Of a DNA stretch of 64,000 nt, positions 15,707 through 24,536 are shown piece by piece. The DNA lies in assembly GCA_963819115.1 (NCBI GenBank), contig CAWFUR010000005.1, positions 56,300 to 120,299 of the forward strand. The letters are read 5' to 3'. The translations under genes were made by a program, and so were the position numbers. Numbering within the stretch: the stretch's first letter is position 1; each line of letters opens with the position of its first letter. This stretch comes from JACVRW01 sp963819115. Its GTDB lineage: Bacteria; Actinomycetota; Thermoleophilia; Solirubrobacterales; Thermoleophilaceae. Below the pieces are notes generated by a model. That model was given only the letters and a program-made list of their open reading frames with translations, was not told where the DNA came from and searched no databases.

Positions 15707-16747
15707 TCACGCCCTGCGGAAGCGCAGACGCACCCAGTCGCGCAGTCGCGTCCACCAGGTGCGGGGGCTCCGGAAGCGGGCTGGAGCGGGCTGTTTGGCC
15801 CTCACCATCGAGATCCAGTCGTCCAGCGGGAGCGTCCCCTCGATCAGGTGGGCGAGCGCGGAGGTGACCGGCGCCTCGAGGCCCTCGCGCTCGATCGCCT
15901 GGGCCAGCAGGCGCACGGTCTCGAGCGCCTCCACGGCCTGTCCCACCCGTCCGGGGATATCCGCGCCGGGCACGCCCTGGGCGAGCAGCTCGCCCGCCGT
16001 GCGGTTGCGCGAGCTGGGGGCCAGGGCCGTGGCCACGAGATCGCCGGTGCCGGCCCGCCCCACGAAGGTGCGCGCCTGCCCGCCGCTCAGCGCGGCCAGC
16101 GAGAGCACCTCGAGGAAGATGTCGGCCGCCGCCATCCCGGCCGCGTTCAGCCCCTGCGCCTGGGTGGCGCCCACGGCCACGGCGGCGGCGTTCTTCGCCA
16201 CGCCGGCCAGCTCCACCCCCACCGGGTCGTCCGAGACCTCGCACACCACCCCGGCGGTCTGGAACGCCTCGGCCACCCCGTGGGCGAGCACCTCCGACCG
16301 GGACGCGCAGACCAACCCGCCACCGGTCTCCACCATCTCGCGGGCGTGCGCGGGGCCGCCCACGCAGGCCACCCGCTCGCTGCCGAACACGGCCTCGAGC
16401 GCGACGGCCGGCGGCGTGCCGTACGGGGGCACGAGGCCCTTCGCCATCGACACGATCCCGGCCCGCTCCGACACGCCGAGCCGGTCGAGCTCGGACATGG
16501 CCTCGGCTATGCCCTTCGACGGGACCCCCAGGAACACGAGGTCGGCCCTGGCCAGGTCGTCGCGGTCGGCGCCCAGGGCGTGCACCCGCAGGTCGCGGGG
16601 CAGCTCGACTCCGGGGAGGTAGCGCTCGTTGCGGCGCGTCTGCCCGAGCTCCGCCGCCTGCTCGGCGGTGCGGCACAGCAGCGTGGTGCGCAGCCCGGCG
16701 CGCTCCAGCAGCAGCGCCACGGCGGTGCCGAACGAGCCGGCGCCCAC
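15707..16747 (-). CDS. gpsA: Glycerol-3-phosphate dehydrogenase [NAD(P)+]
   Basis: About 346 residues. It reduces dihydroxyacetone phosphate to sn-glycerol-3-phosphate for phospholipid synthesis. The dinucleotide loop GAGSFGTA is at the very start, GVPSKGI and SMAKGL follow, and the catalytic lysine is in GVAKNAAAVAVG, with GRAGTGDLVATA and SSRNRTAGELLAQG later. GTG 16747 gives a protein starting at the second Val of the expected VTVVGAG strand; no ATG/GTG/TTG lies between it and the upstream stop, so the true start may be a rarer codon a few residues earlier. Confidence 0.93.
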   Translation of the reverse strand: MGAGSFGTAVALLLERAGLRTTLLCRTAEQAAELGQTRRNERYLPGVELPRDLRVHALGADRDDLARADLVFLGVPSKGIAEAMSELDRLGVSERAGIVSMAKGLVPPYGTPPAVALEAVFGSERVACVGGPAHAREMVETGGGLVCASRSEVLAHGVAEAFQTAGVVCEVSDDPVGVELAGVAKNAAAVAVGATQAQGLNAAGMAAADIFLEVLSLAALSGGQARTFVGRAGTGDLVATALAPSSRNRTAGELLAQGVPGADIPGRVGQAVEALETVRLLAQAIEREGLEAPVTSALAHLIEGTLPLDDWISMVRAKQPAPARFRSPRTWWTRLRDWVRLRFRRA

Positions 16748-16835
16748 AACGGTGACGCGGCGGGGATGCAGACCGGGCGGGCGGATGGCGCCACGCTATC
16801 GCCGGGCCCCGACCGCTCGGCCTCCGGCGGGCCGG

Positions 16836-16841
16836 TAGCGT
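16836..16841 (+). promoter_or_regulatory. -10 box of the AsnC-type gene (leaderless)
   Basis: TAGCGT, 7 bases before ATG 16849. Confidence 0.5.
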
Positions 16842-16848
16842 TGCCCAG

Positions 16849-17124
16849 ATGACCCACGCGATCGTGCTCGTCAAGGCCACCCACGAAGCTCTGCCGACGC
16901 TCGGCGGCACGCTGGCCGACGTGGAGGGCGTGGCCGAGGCCTACTCGGTCACCGGCGACTGGGACTTCGTGGCCATGGTGCGCGTGCCCCACCAGGAGCA
17001 GTTGGCCGACGTGGTGACCGGCGGCCTGGGGCGAATCCCGGGCATCGAGCGCACGCAGACGATGATGGCCTTCGAGGTCTTCTCACGCCACGACCTCGAG
17101 GCGATGTTCTCGATCGGGGAGTAG
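16849..17124 (+). CDS. Stand-alone Lrp/AsnC ligand-binding (RAM) domain
   Basis: 91 residues consisting only of the alpha-beta RAM domain that binds small effectors and makes ring oligomers in Lrp/AsnC regulators; there is no DNA-binding helix-turn-helix. Recognisable parts are AIVLVKATHEALPTLGGTL, VTGDWDFVAMVRV and TQTMMAFEVFS. Such proteins may modulate full-length Lrp regulators. It is divergent from gpsA and appears to be leaderless. Confidence 0.85.
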   Translation: MTHAIVLVKATHEALPTLGGTLADVEGVAEAYSVTGDWDFVAMVRVPHQEQLADVVTGGLGRIPGIERTQTMMAFEVFSRHDLEAMFSIGE

Positions 17125-17241
17125 GGCGTTGCGCCCAGGCGCCGCGGCGGGTCCGGCGTACGGCGGGCGGGGTGGCGTGGAGCCGGGAGCCGGCGCGGCT
17201 GCCTCCGTTAACGCTCGTTACCCGGCCGTTACGCGGCCGAT

Positions 17242-17292
17242 GGGGGTGTGGCGCTTTATGCACGGTATGCATGCATAAATAGCCAAACCCCC
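17242..17292. terminator. Long A/T-centred hairpin between convergent genes
   Basis: Two 21-base arms with only three mismatches (left arm 17242-17262 begins GGGGGTGTGG; right arm 17272-17292 ends AAACCCCC) and a 9-base loop. It lies between the convergent AsnC-type and esterase genes and is the obvious bidirectional terminator. The A/T-rich inner stem (TTTATGCA / TGCATAAA) is striking in this GC-rich DNA. The rest of the 210-base gap shows nothing else. Confidence 0.65.
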
Positions 17293-17335
17293 GCCCAGCG
17301 GCAGTAGACGCCGGGGCCACTGCCCGGCCGGCCCG

Positions 17336-18688
17336 TTACCCCAAACGCCTGATCTTCACCCTGGTCCTGAAGACCCGGGTGGCGGCCGTGGGCTCGCCGC
17401 CGGGTGTGAACTGCTCCTGCGAGGGGTTCGAGGGGCCCAGGCGCACCGGGATCCGCAGGCGTCCGCCGCGCGCCTTCAGGTCCAGGCGGCGGGTGCCCGA
17501 CTGGACCGACCTCGCCACCACGCGGTAGGTGGCGCCCGGCCGGTAGACCGCCGGTGTGGCCACCGACGCGCTGCCGCTGCCGGACAGCGAGAACCCGCGC
17601 CGCCCGGCGATCCTCAGCGAGCTGAACTCCAGCGCGCGCCGCTGCAGGGCCACGCGCCAGCCCCACACCGAGTAGACGGGCTCGATCGCCCGGTAGAAGA
17701 GCGGGCCCGAGGGCGGGACGGGGTGCCTGAAGCGGGCCATGATCCCCGGCAGGGTCTCCCTGAGCGAGCGGTTCCAGTAGGGCCAGCGATGGAAGCCGGG
17801 CCCGTAGTCCTGGAACACGTGCCCGATCCCGAGCTCGCCGAGACGCTTGTGGAAGCTCAGGTTCTCGGTGTGCACGATCTGCTCGATCAGGTCGGGCGTG
17901 GTCCCGGTGTCGAACGGGCCTCCGGGCCGGCCGTCGCCGGTGCGGAGCGTCAGGCCGACGCCACGAAGGTTGGAGGCGAGGTCCCACGGGTTGTGGCCCC
18001 GCCAGCGCACCTCGTTGTCCGCGCGTGTGCCGAGCACGGCACCGGGCCCGCCGCCGTCCTGATAAGCCGTGGCGTTCACGATCGGCTCCGCCACGCCCGG
18101 CGGCACGTTCGCGTCCACCGCGCCCGAGAACGCGGCCGCTGAGCTGAACATGTCCGGATGCCGCGCGGCGTAGCTCATCGTGCCGAAGCCGCCCATCGAC
18201 AGCCCGGCCACGGCGCGGCCGCGGCGGGCGCCCACCGCCTTGTAATGAGACTCGACCCAGGGCAGGAGCTGGCGCAGGTGGTAGGTCTCCCAGCGGGGCG
18301 GCCCGCCCTTTCCGCCGTTGTACCAGTCGCTGTACCAGCCTCCCTGGCCGCCGTCGGGCATGACCACGATCAGCGGCAGGAAGCGCGTGATGTCTCGCGC
18401 CTCCCCCGATCCGGGACGGGTCCACGACGTGTAGTCGTCGAGCGCTCCGTGGAGCAGCAGGAGCACCGGGTAGCGGCGGGCCGCCCCGGGGTCGTAGCCC
18501 GCCGGAAGCAGCAGGCGCACCTTGGTCGGCTTACTCAGTGCCGGGGTGGTGAAGGTGAGCTCGTAGAGCCGGTCGGCCAGCCGCTCGCGAGACACCAGCT
18601 TCAGCGGGTTGGACGCGCTCGCCCCGGGCGCGAGCGCGAGCCCGGCGAGCGTCAGGCAGGCAAGAGCTGCGGCGAGTGCGCGGCGCAC
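17336..18688 (-). CDS. Secreted esterase of the esterase D / antigen 85 type
   Basis: 450 residues with a Sec signal peptide (ALACLTLAGLALAPGASAS). An alpha/beta-hydrolase follows: LLLLHGALDDYTSW (oxyanion side), VVMPDGGQGGWYSDW, nucleophile Ser in GLSMGGFG, and a later GPGFHRWPYW that probably supplies the His. A C-terminal domain of about 130 residues is beta-rich and unassigned. It starts GTG one base after the ETF-QO stop, so it lies at the end of the etf operon; a functional link is not evident. Confidence 0.85.
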   Translation of the reverse strand: MRRALAAALACLTLAGLALAPGASASNPLKLVSRERLADRLYELTFTTPALSKPTKVRLLLPAGYDPGAARRYPVLLLLHGALDDYTSWTRPGSGEARDITRFLPLIVVMPDGGQGGWYSDWYNGGKGGPPRWETYHLRQLLPWVESHYKAVGARRGRAVAGLSMGGFGTMSYAARHPDMFSSAAAFSGAVDANVPPGVAEPIVNATAYQDGGGPGAVLGTRADNEVRWRGHNPWDLASNLRGVGLTLRTGDGRPGGPFDTGTTPDLIEQIVHTENLSFHKRLGELGIGHVFQDYGPGFHRWPYWNRSLRETLPGIMARFRHPVPPSGPLFYRAIEPVYSVWGWRVALQRRALEFSSLRIAGRRGFSLSGSGSASVATPAVYRPGATYRVVARSVQSGTRRLDLKARGGRLRIPVRLGPSNPSQEQFTPGGEPTAATRVFRTRVKIRRLG

Positions 18689-18689
18689 G

Positions 18690-20411
18690 TCAGGTGTTCT
18701 GGTAGAGCGGGCCGTCTCCGCCCTCGGGCACCGTCAGCCGGCCGCCCTTGGCCGTAATGGCCCCGCACTGGACGCAGTTTGTGTAGTTCACGATCACGTC
18801 CACGTTGCCCTCCTCGGGCGCGTCCTCCGGAATCTCGTACACCCCGGCAGGGCACATCCACTGCCACGTCTCGGCCACCTCGCGCGGCACGTCCGTCTGC
18901 ACGCGGATGTGGTTGGGCGCGTCGTCGCGGGTGGCGTTGCCCGAGATGAACACGCTCGAGAGCTTGTCGAAGATGTACTTGCCGTCGGGCTTCGGATAGC
19001 CCTTCTTCGTCTTCCCGATGAACATCTGCTGGGCGTCGTTGCGATGGAGCTTCCAGCGCCCACCGGGGAACCGGCCCTTGGTGGCGATCATCAGGTTCAC
19101 GAGCGGGCCGCCGCGGATCAGGCCCATCTGGAACGGCTGGCGCGTGTTGCGCTGCTCGTAGAGCTCGCGGCCGATGAGCGACTCGTCCACATCCTTCTCG
19201 TACTGCGAGAAGTCCGTCTGGCCGGCCTTCAACGAGCGGTAGATCTGCTCGGCGGCCAGGATCCCCGACTTGATGGCGTAGTGAACGCCCTTCAGGGCGG
19301 CCAGGTTCACGAGGCCACCGGCGTCCCCCACGATCAGGGCGCCCGGCATCGAGAGCTTGGGCACCGCCCAGTAGCCGCCGGCCGGAATGGCCTTGGCGCC
19401 CCAGGACACCCGCTCCCCGCCCTCCAGGATGTCGCGCACCATCGGGTGGGTCTTGAACTGCTGCAGCAGGTCGTGGGCCGAGGTGGTGGCGTCGGCGTAG
19501 TCCAGGTCGATCACGAAGCCGATCGACACCAGATCGTCGCCCGACTTCTCGTCCTTCATCGGGTAGATCCAGGAGCCGCCGATCTGGTGGTACTTGGCGG
19601 AGATCTTGAGCGGCCAGCCGGCGAGGGTGTGGATCACCCGGTCGAGCGGCTTCTTGACCTTCCAGACCTCCTTCACGCCGAGCTCCCACACCATCGGCTC
19701 ACGGTCGTCCCCGAGGTCGAACTCGCGGATGGCCGCCCCGGTGAGATGGCCCCAGCAGCCCTCGGCCAGCACGGTCGCCTGCGCGGCGATGTCCGTGCCC
19801 GGCTCGAAGTTGCCGAGCGGCTCGCCGTCCTTGCCGCGGCCCTTGTCCCCCGAGCGGATCCCCTTGACCTCGCCGTCCTCCACGATCAGCTGAGTGGCGG
19901 CCGTCTCGGTGAGGAGGTAGGCGCCGGCGTCCTCGGCCTGCCGCTGCATGTAGCGGCAGAGCGCTGCCACAGAGACCACCTCGTTGCCCTTGTTGTGCTG
20001 GGGCGGGGGCGGCGGGATGCGGATCTTGGTCTTGCCGCTGGGCAGGAGGTAGATCGCCTCCTTCTTCACCTCACCGAACGCGAAGCCCTCCTTGCGCCAC
20101 TCCTCGCGGCTCAGGTCGGGGAACAGCTCCTCGAGCGGCCCCGGCCGCATGACGGCGCCGGACAGGTTGTGCCCGCCGCAGGTCTTGGCCTTCTCGATCA
20201 CCGCGACCGGCACCTCGCCGAGGCTCTCCAGCATCTTCTCGTCGTCGGCGAGCAGCTGGAGCAGCCGGTTGGCGCAGGCCAGGCCGGCGGTGCCGCCGCC
20301 GACGATGGCCACGCCGATGTCGATGCGCTCGTCCTCCCCGTCGAGAGAGGTCTTCACGAACTCCTCGGGGGATTTGACGGGCGGCGGGAACTCGTCCGGA
20401 GCGTGGCCCAC
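18690..20411 (-). CDS. Electron-transfer flavoprotein:quinone oxidoreductase
   Basis: 573 residues. It passes electrons from reduced ETF to the quinone pool through FAD and a [4Fe-4S] cluster. The FAD motif VAIVGGGTAGLACAN, the KAKTCGGHNLSGAV segment, LIVGDAGGLVN and the C-terminal ferredoxin domain (CPAGVYEI ... NCVQCGAI) are clear. In the family the cluster has Cys plus CxxCxxC; here the last Cys is Ile (NC-VQ-C-GA-I), leaving three. GTG 20411 is 5 bases after the etfA stop. Confidence 0.92.
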   Translation of the reverse strand: MGHAPDEFPPPVKSPEEFVKTSLDGEDERIDIGVAIVGGGTAGLACANRLLQLLADDEKMLESLGEVPVAVIEKAKTCGGHNLSGAVMRPGPLEELFPDLSREEWRKEGFAFGEVKKEAIYLLPSGKTKIRIPPPPPQHNKGNEVVSVAALCRYMQRQAEDAGAYLLTETAATQLIVEDGEVKGIRSGDKGRGKDGEPLGNFEPGTDIAAQATVLAEGCWGHLTGAAIREFDLGDDREPMVWELGVKEVWKVKKPLDRVIHTLAGWPLKISAKYHQIGGSWIYPMKDEKSGDDLVSIGFVIDLDYADATTSAHDLLQQFKTHPMVRDILEGGERVSWGAKAIPAGGYWAVPKLSMPGALIVGDAGGLVNLAALKGVHYAIKSGILAAEQIYRSLKAGQTDFSQYEKDVDESLIGRELYEQRNTRQPFQMGLIRGGPLVNLMIATKGRFPGGRWKLHRNDAQQMFIGKTKKGYPKPDGKYIFDKLSSVFISGNATRDDAPNHIRVQTDVPREVAETWQWMCPAGVYEIPEDAPEEGNVDVIVNYTNCVQCGAITAKGGRLTVPEGGDGPLYQNT

Positions 20412-20416
20412 TTGCG

Positions 20417-21388
20417 CTAGCCCTTCTTCGCCTTCACGGCCTCGGTGAGCTTGGGCACGATCTTGTTCAGGTCGCCCACCACGCCGAGGTCCGAGAACTC
20501 GAAGATCGGCGCGTTCGGGTCCTTGTTGATCGCGACGATGTTCTCCGAGCTCTGCATGCCCACCTTGTGCTGGATGGCCCCGGAGATCCCGGCCGCCAGG
20601 TAGAGCTTCGGCGAGACGGTCTTGCCGGTCTGGCCGATCTGCGCGGCGTAGGGGTACCAGCCGGCGTCCACCACCGCACGGGTGGCGGCCACCGCGCCGC
20701 CGAGCGCGTCCGCGAGCTGCTCGCACAGCTCGAAGCCCTCGGCCTTGCCGAGCCCGCGGCCACCGGCCACCAGGATGTCGGCGTCCTCGATATTCACGTC
20801 CGCGCCGCGCTGCTCGCCGCGCTGGACCATCGTGGCCCTGGTGGAGTGCTCCTCGAGCTGGATGTCCACGTCCACCACCTCGGCCGAGCCGTCACCGGCC
20901 TCCTTGGTGTCGAACGCGTTCAGGCGGCCGATGATGATGCCCGGCTCGCCCACGTAGGCCACGTCCACGATGGCCGAGTCCTGGAGGATCGGGCGCTCGG
21001 CCACGAGGCCGCCGTCCTGCACCTTCACGGCGGTGACCTCCATGGTCACGCCCGCCTGCAGGCGCGCGGTGAGCCCGGCGCCGATCTCGAAGCCCAGCAG
21101 TCCGCCCCCGAAGAGCGCGTACTTGTAGCCCTCGTCCTGGATGACCTTGGCCATGACGTCCACCACCGGGGCGCCCAGTCCCTCCGGCGCCTTGGCCCGG
21201 TAGACCTTCTCGGCGCCGTACTTGCCGAGCGTGGCGCAGAGCTCGTCGGTGAGGTCATCCCCGCCGACGACGACAACGCCGGCCTGGCCGCCGAGCTCCT
21301 TCGCGAGCCTGGCCCCCTCGGACACGGCGCCGAGCGAGTTCTTGTTGAACTCGCCCTCGTAGTGGAGTGCGTAGGTGAGGACGCTCAT
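20417..21388 (-). CDS. etfA: Electron-transfer flavoprotein alpha subunit
   Basis: 323 residues. The N-terminal half binds the beta subunit; the C-terminal FAD domain has GGRGLGKAEGFELCEQLAD, AAIGATRA-like GGAVAATRAVVDAGW, GQTGKTVSPKLYLAAGISG and NKDPNAPIFEFSDLG, all diagnostic. It overlaps etfB by ATGA. It collects electrons from acyl-CoA dehydrogenases, which fits the thiolases and acyl-CoA synthetase in this window. Confidence 0.97.
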   Translation of the reverse strand: MSVLTYALHYEGEFNKNSLGAVSEGARLAKELGGQAGVVVVGGDDLTDELCATLGKYGAEKVYRAKAPEGLGAPVVDVMAKVIQDEGYKYALFGGGLLGFEIGAGLTARLQAGVTMEVTAVKVQDGGLVAERPILQDSAIVDVAYVGEPGIIIGRLNAFDTKEAGDGSAEVVDVDIQLEEHSTRATMVQRGEQRGADVNIEDADILVAGGRGLGKAEGFELCEQLADALGGAVAATRAVVDAGWYPYAAQIGQTGKTVSPKLYLAAGISGAIQHKVGMQSSENIVAINKDPNAPIFEFSDLGVVGDLNKIVPKLTEAVKAKKG

Positions 21389-22179
21389 GCCAACAGCTTC
21401 CTTTCATCGAGCCAGGCCACGATCTTCTCGACCGTCTCGTTCGTGTCCTCGTCCTCGATGATCTCCCCGGCCTGCTTCGCGGGCGGCGGGTTGATGGCGA
21501 GAACGGAGGTGCGGGATCCCTGCTCACCGACCTTGTCGGCCTCGATGCCGACGTCGCCGGTGGAGCGCTTGTCGAGCTGCTTCTTCTTGGCGCCCATGAT
21601 CGCCTTGAGCGACGGGTAGCGCGGCTCGTTGATGGCGTCGCCCACGGAGATGACCGCGGGGAGCTCCACGTCCACGGTGTCGTAGCCGTACTCGGCCTGA
21701 CGCTCGCAGCGCAGCTTGCCGGCCTCGGTGTCGATCTTGATCACCTGGGTCAGCGACGGCATCTTCAGGTGGTCGGCCACCACGGCGCCAATCGTGTAGC
21801 ACTCGCCGTCGTCCGACTGCTGGCCGAGCAGCACCAGGTCGGGAGACTCAGACTCGAGCACCTTGGCCAGCGCGTATCCGGTGGCGCACACGTCGGAGCC
21901 GGCCAGCGCGTCGTCGGTCAGGTGCACCGAGCGGTCCGCACCCAGCGACACGGCCTTGTGCAGCGCGCGGAAGGCGGACTCGGGGCCCATCGTCACGGCC
22001 ACGATCTCGTCGACGTCCACGGCACCGCCTTCGCGAATCTGCATCGCGGCTTCGATGGCGTGGGTGTCGAACGGGTTCAGGTTCTTCTCCCCTGAGCGGT
22101 CGATGCGCTTGGAATTGGGATCCATGCGCTTCTCAACGGCGGCATCGGGGACCTCTTTTACGAGGACGCAGATCTTCAC
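21385..22179 (-). CDS. etfB: Electron-transfer flavoprotein beta subunit
   Basis: 264 residues, start GTG (V-K-I-C-V-L-V-K-E-V-P-D) with an AAGGAG site 12 bases upstream. AMP-binding beta-subunit features: NPFDTHAIEAAMQI, VTMGPESA, DLVLLGQQSDDGECYTIG, and the signature region VELPAVISVGDAINEPRYPS. First gene of the etfB-etfA-ETF-QO-esterase operon. Confidence 0.97.
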   Translation of the reverse strand: MKICVLVKEVPDAAVEKRMDPNSKRIDRSGEKNLNPFDTHAIEAAMQIREGGAVDVDEIVAVTMGPESAFRALHKAVSLGADRSVHLTDDALAGSDVCATGYALAKVLESESPDLVLLGQQSDDGECYTIGAVVADHLKMPSLTQVIKIDTEAGKLRCERQAEYGYDTVDVELPAVISVGDAINEPRYPSLKAIMGAKKKQLDKRSTGDVGIEADKVGEQGSRTSVLAINPPPAKQAGEIIEDEDTNETVEKIVAWLDERKLLA

Positions 22180-22309
22180 GAGAAAGCTTCTCCTTCTTTG
22201 TCCGGAGCGGGCTGAGAGGCGGGTGCCCGCAAGCGGCGGCCATTGTACCGCCTCCGTTGACTGACGAGTCAATCGCCCCCGTTCCCCGCTGCGCGGAGGC
22301 GCAAACGCA

Positions 22310-22340
22310 GAGGAGCCGGCCCCCACGGGACCGGCTCCTC
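22310..22340 (-). terminator. Terminator downstream of the MFS gene
   Basis: Perfect 10-bp inverted repeat GAGGAGCCGG / CCGGCTCCTC with an 11-base loop, 25 bases past the MFS stop. Despite the GAGGAGC start it lacks the conserved flanks of the dispersed element. Confidence 0.7.
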
Positions 22341-22364
22341 GCGCGATGCGGTTGTGACGCGGGT

Positions 22365-23930
22365 CTACGCGTACACGGGCTCGGCCTCGAAGGCCTCGAC
22401 CGCGGCCTCGACCGGCTCCTCGCCGCGCTCGATGTCCTTCTCCCGGATCAGCCACAGGCTGGCCAGCGCTCCGGCAAAGGCGAGGATCCCGCCCAGCATC
22501 AGGATCTCGTTCATCCCGGCCAGGAACCCCTGGTGGGCCGCGTCGGCCACGCCCGCGCGGCTGCCCGCGGGGAACGATGCGACCGCTGTGTCCAGGTTGC
22601 CGGACGACACGGCCTCCACCAGCTCGCGCGGGTGATCACCGGTGGCCGCCGGCGTGCCCGCCGCCACCTGCTGGACCCTGTCCGCTCCGTGGCTGAGGAA
22701 GATCGCTCCCCAGGCCGCGATGCCGACCGCGATGCCGACCTGGCGGAACGTGTCGTTGATCCCCGAGGCCATGCCGGCATGCTCCTTGGGCACGACCGAG
22801 ACGGCCACGTCCGCGATCACCGGGTTGATCAGGCCCACGCCCGCGCCGGCGAGGATGAACCCGCCCAGCAGGGTGGTCCAGTCCTGGCTGGCGTCGAGTC
22901 CGCCCATCAGCAGCAGGGCCAGTCCGGTCAGTCCCAGGCCGGCGCTGAGGATGAAGCGCGCCTGGACCCGGGACAGCAGGGCCCCGGCGCCGGCCGCGAC
23001 GATGAAGTTCGTCACGGTGAGCGGCAGGTAGTGCAGCCCGGCGTCCAGTGGCTTCTCCCCCAGGAATCCCTGGAGGTAGAACGTCAGGTACAGGAACAGC
23101 GCGAACATCGAAGCCGACACAGCGGCCGCCGCGAGCTGGACGCCCGTGAAGGCGGGCTTGCGGAACAGGTGCAGCGGGAGCATCGGCTGCTTCACCCGCG
23201 ACTCGATCGCGATGAAGGTGGCCAGGAGTGCCCCGGAGCCGGCGAGCAGCGCGACGATCAGGGTCGAGCCCCAACCCTCGTCGTTGCCGCGCAGCAGGCC
23301 GAAGACCAACAGGAACAGCGCCGTTGAGAACGTGGCCAGTCCGAGCCAGTCGATGCGCGACGCGTTCGGGTCACGCGACTCGGCCAGGCGGGTGTAGGTG
23401 ATCACGAGCGCCACGATCCCCACCGGGACGTTCAGGAAGAAGATCGACTCCCAGCCGATCCCCTCCACCAGGGCCCCACCCACGAGCGGCCCGAAGGCCA
23501 CCGCGAGCCCGATCGTTGCCCCGTAGACGCCCATGGCCACGCCGCGATCTCGCCCGGGCTTGAACTCCTGGGCCACTAGCGCCAGCGACACGGCGAACAT
23601 CACGGCTCCGCCGATGCCCTGCACGGCGCGCGTGACGTTCAGGAACGTCGGGTCCGGCGCCAGCCCGGCCAGCGCAGAGGCGACGGTGAAGATGGCGAGT
23701 CCGGCGCCGAACACCCGCCTCCGGCCGAGCCGGTCCGCCAACACGCCCGCGCTGAGCACGAGCGCGGCCAGCGCCAGGGTGTAGGCGTCAATCACCCACT
23801 GGAGCTCCGTGAACGTGGCGCCCAGATCCTTCTGGATGGCGGGCAGCGCGGTGTTCACGACGGTGATGTCCAGCAGGAGCATGAAGGTTGCGACGCTGAC
23901 CACCAGCAGCGTCCACCACTTGCGATGCAT
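22365..23930 (-). CDS. MFS multidrug efflux transporter, DHA2 (14-helix) family
   Basis: 521 residues from ATG 23930, which has GGAGGA six bases upstream (the upstream ATG 23951 lacks a ribosome site). Fourteen hydrophobic segments are visible. DHA2 motifs include LDITVVNTALPAIQKDLG in helix 1, the loop DRLGRRRVF, and GVYGATIGLAVAFGPLVGG (motif C, drug/H+ antiporters). It is divergent from a marR gene with a consensus promoter and repeats between them, so it is probably repressed by that MarR protein until a toxic ligand binds. Confidence 0.92.
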   Translation of the reverse strand: MHRKWWTLLVVSVATFMLLLDITVVNTALPAIQKDLGATFTELQWVIDAYTLALAALVLSAGVLADRLGRRRVFGAGLAIFTVASALAGLAPDPTFLNVTRAVQGIGGAVMFAVSLALVAQEFKPGRDRGVAMGVYGATIGLAVAFGPLVGGALVEGIGWESIFFLNVPVGIVALVITYTRLAESRDPNASRIDWLGLATFSTALFLLVFGLLRGNDEGWGSTLIVALLAGSGALLATFIAIESRVKQPMLPLHLFRKPAFTGVQLAAAAVSASMFALFLYLTFYLQGFLGEKPLDAGLHYLPLTVTNFIVAAGAGALLSRVQARFILSAGLGLTGLALLLMGGLDASQDWTTLLGGFILAGAGVGLINPVIADVAVSVVPKEHAGMASGINDTFRQVGIAVGIAAWGAIFLSHGADRVQQVAAGTPAATGDHPRELVEAVSSGNLDTAVASFPAGSRAGVADAAHQGFLAGMNEILMLGGILAFAGALASLWLIREKDIERGEEPVEAAVEAFEAEPVYA

Positions 23931-24014
23931 TTGAAGTCCTCCGAGAGTCATTTCGAGTACTTGTGGCGAGGCCCCGGCCGGACTACAATTGGTCAGGTCG
24001 CCTGGTCAGTTAGC

Positions 24015-24043
24015 ATTATCAAGAGACCTTACTAAGAAGTCAA
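24015..24043 (-). promoter_or_regulatory. Promoter of the MFS gene
   Basis: TTGACT (24038-24043), a 17-base spacer and GATAAT (24015-24020): close to the housekeeping sigma consensus and the best -35/-10 pair I found in the window. Direct repeats lie over it: CCTTACTAA at 24027-24035 and CCTTACCAA at 24048-24056, exactly 21 bases apart, and TGGTCAG at 23990-23996 and 24003-24009, 13 bases apart. These are candidate MarR operators. Confidence 0.75.
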
Positions 24044-24059
24044 GCGTCCTTACCAATCT

Positions 24060-24536
24060 GTGACCGATATCACGCCACCCCGCCCCCTCCCCGCCCTCCT
24101 GATGCAGGTGAAGATCGCCGCTCTGGAGAAGGTCTTCGCGCGCCTTCGCGAGGCCGGCTTCGACGATCTCCGCGAGGGGCACGGGTGCGTCTTCGGCTTC
24201 ATCGACCTCGAGAACGGCTCGCGGCTCACGGACCTGGCCGAGGGCGCGGGCCTCACCAAGCAGGCCGTGGGTGAGGCGGTGGCCGAGCTGGAGCGCCTGG
24301 GCTATGTGACGCGGGCGGCCTGCCCCGACGATGGCCGGGCCAAGATCATCCACGTCACCGATCGCGGTCGCGAAGCGTGCCTCACGGGCCGTCGCCTGTT
24401 CGCGGAGATCGAGAGTGAGTGGGCGGACGAGCTGGGCGCCGACCTGATCGCCGGACTGCGCGAGGGCGCCGAGCGCGTCCTCGAGCACGAGGGTGCCGCC
24501 GTGCCGGGCCGCAGCCCCGCCGTCTCAGCCGCCTAG
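24060..24536 (+). CDS. MarR family repressor
   Basis: 158 residues with a winged helix: SRLTDLAEGAGLTKQAVGEAVAELERLGYV (recognition helix) and the wing PDDGRAKIIHVTDRGRE. GTG 24060 gives the full N-terminal dimer helix; ATG 24102 is an alternative. Divergent from the MFS efflux gene, its probable target. The stop TAG is in the CCTAGG that opens the tandem hairpin array, so the element abuts the end of the gene. Confidence 0.9.
   Translation: MTDITPPRPLPALLMQVKIAALEKVFARLREAGFDDLREGHGCVFGFIDLENGSRLTDLAEGAGLTKQAVGEAVAELERLGYVTRAACPDDGRAKIIHVTDRGREACLTGRRLFAEIESEWADELGADLIAGLREGAERVLEHEGAAVPGRSPAVSAA

Noticed and set aside
22310..22340. Another copy of the dispersed hairpin element
   Set aside because: It shares only GAGGAGC; the GAGCACCGGA flank is missing. 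It is a simple terminator.
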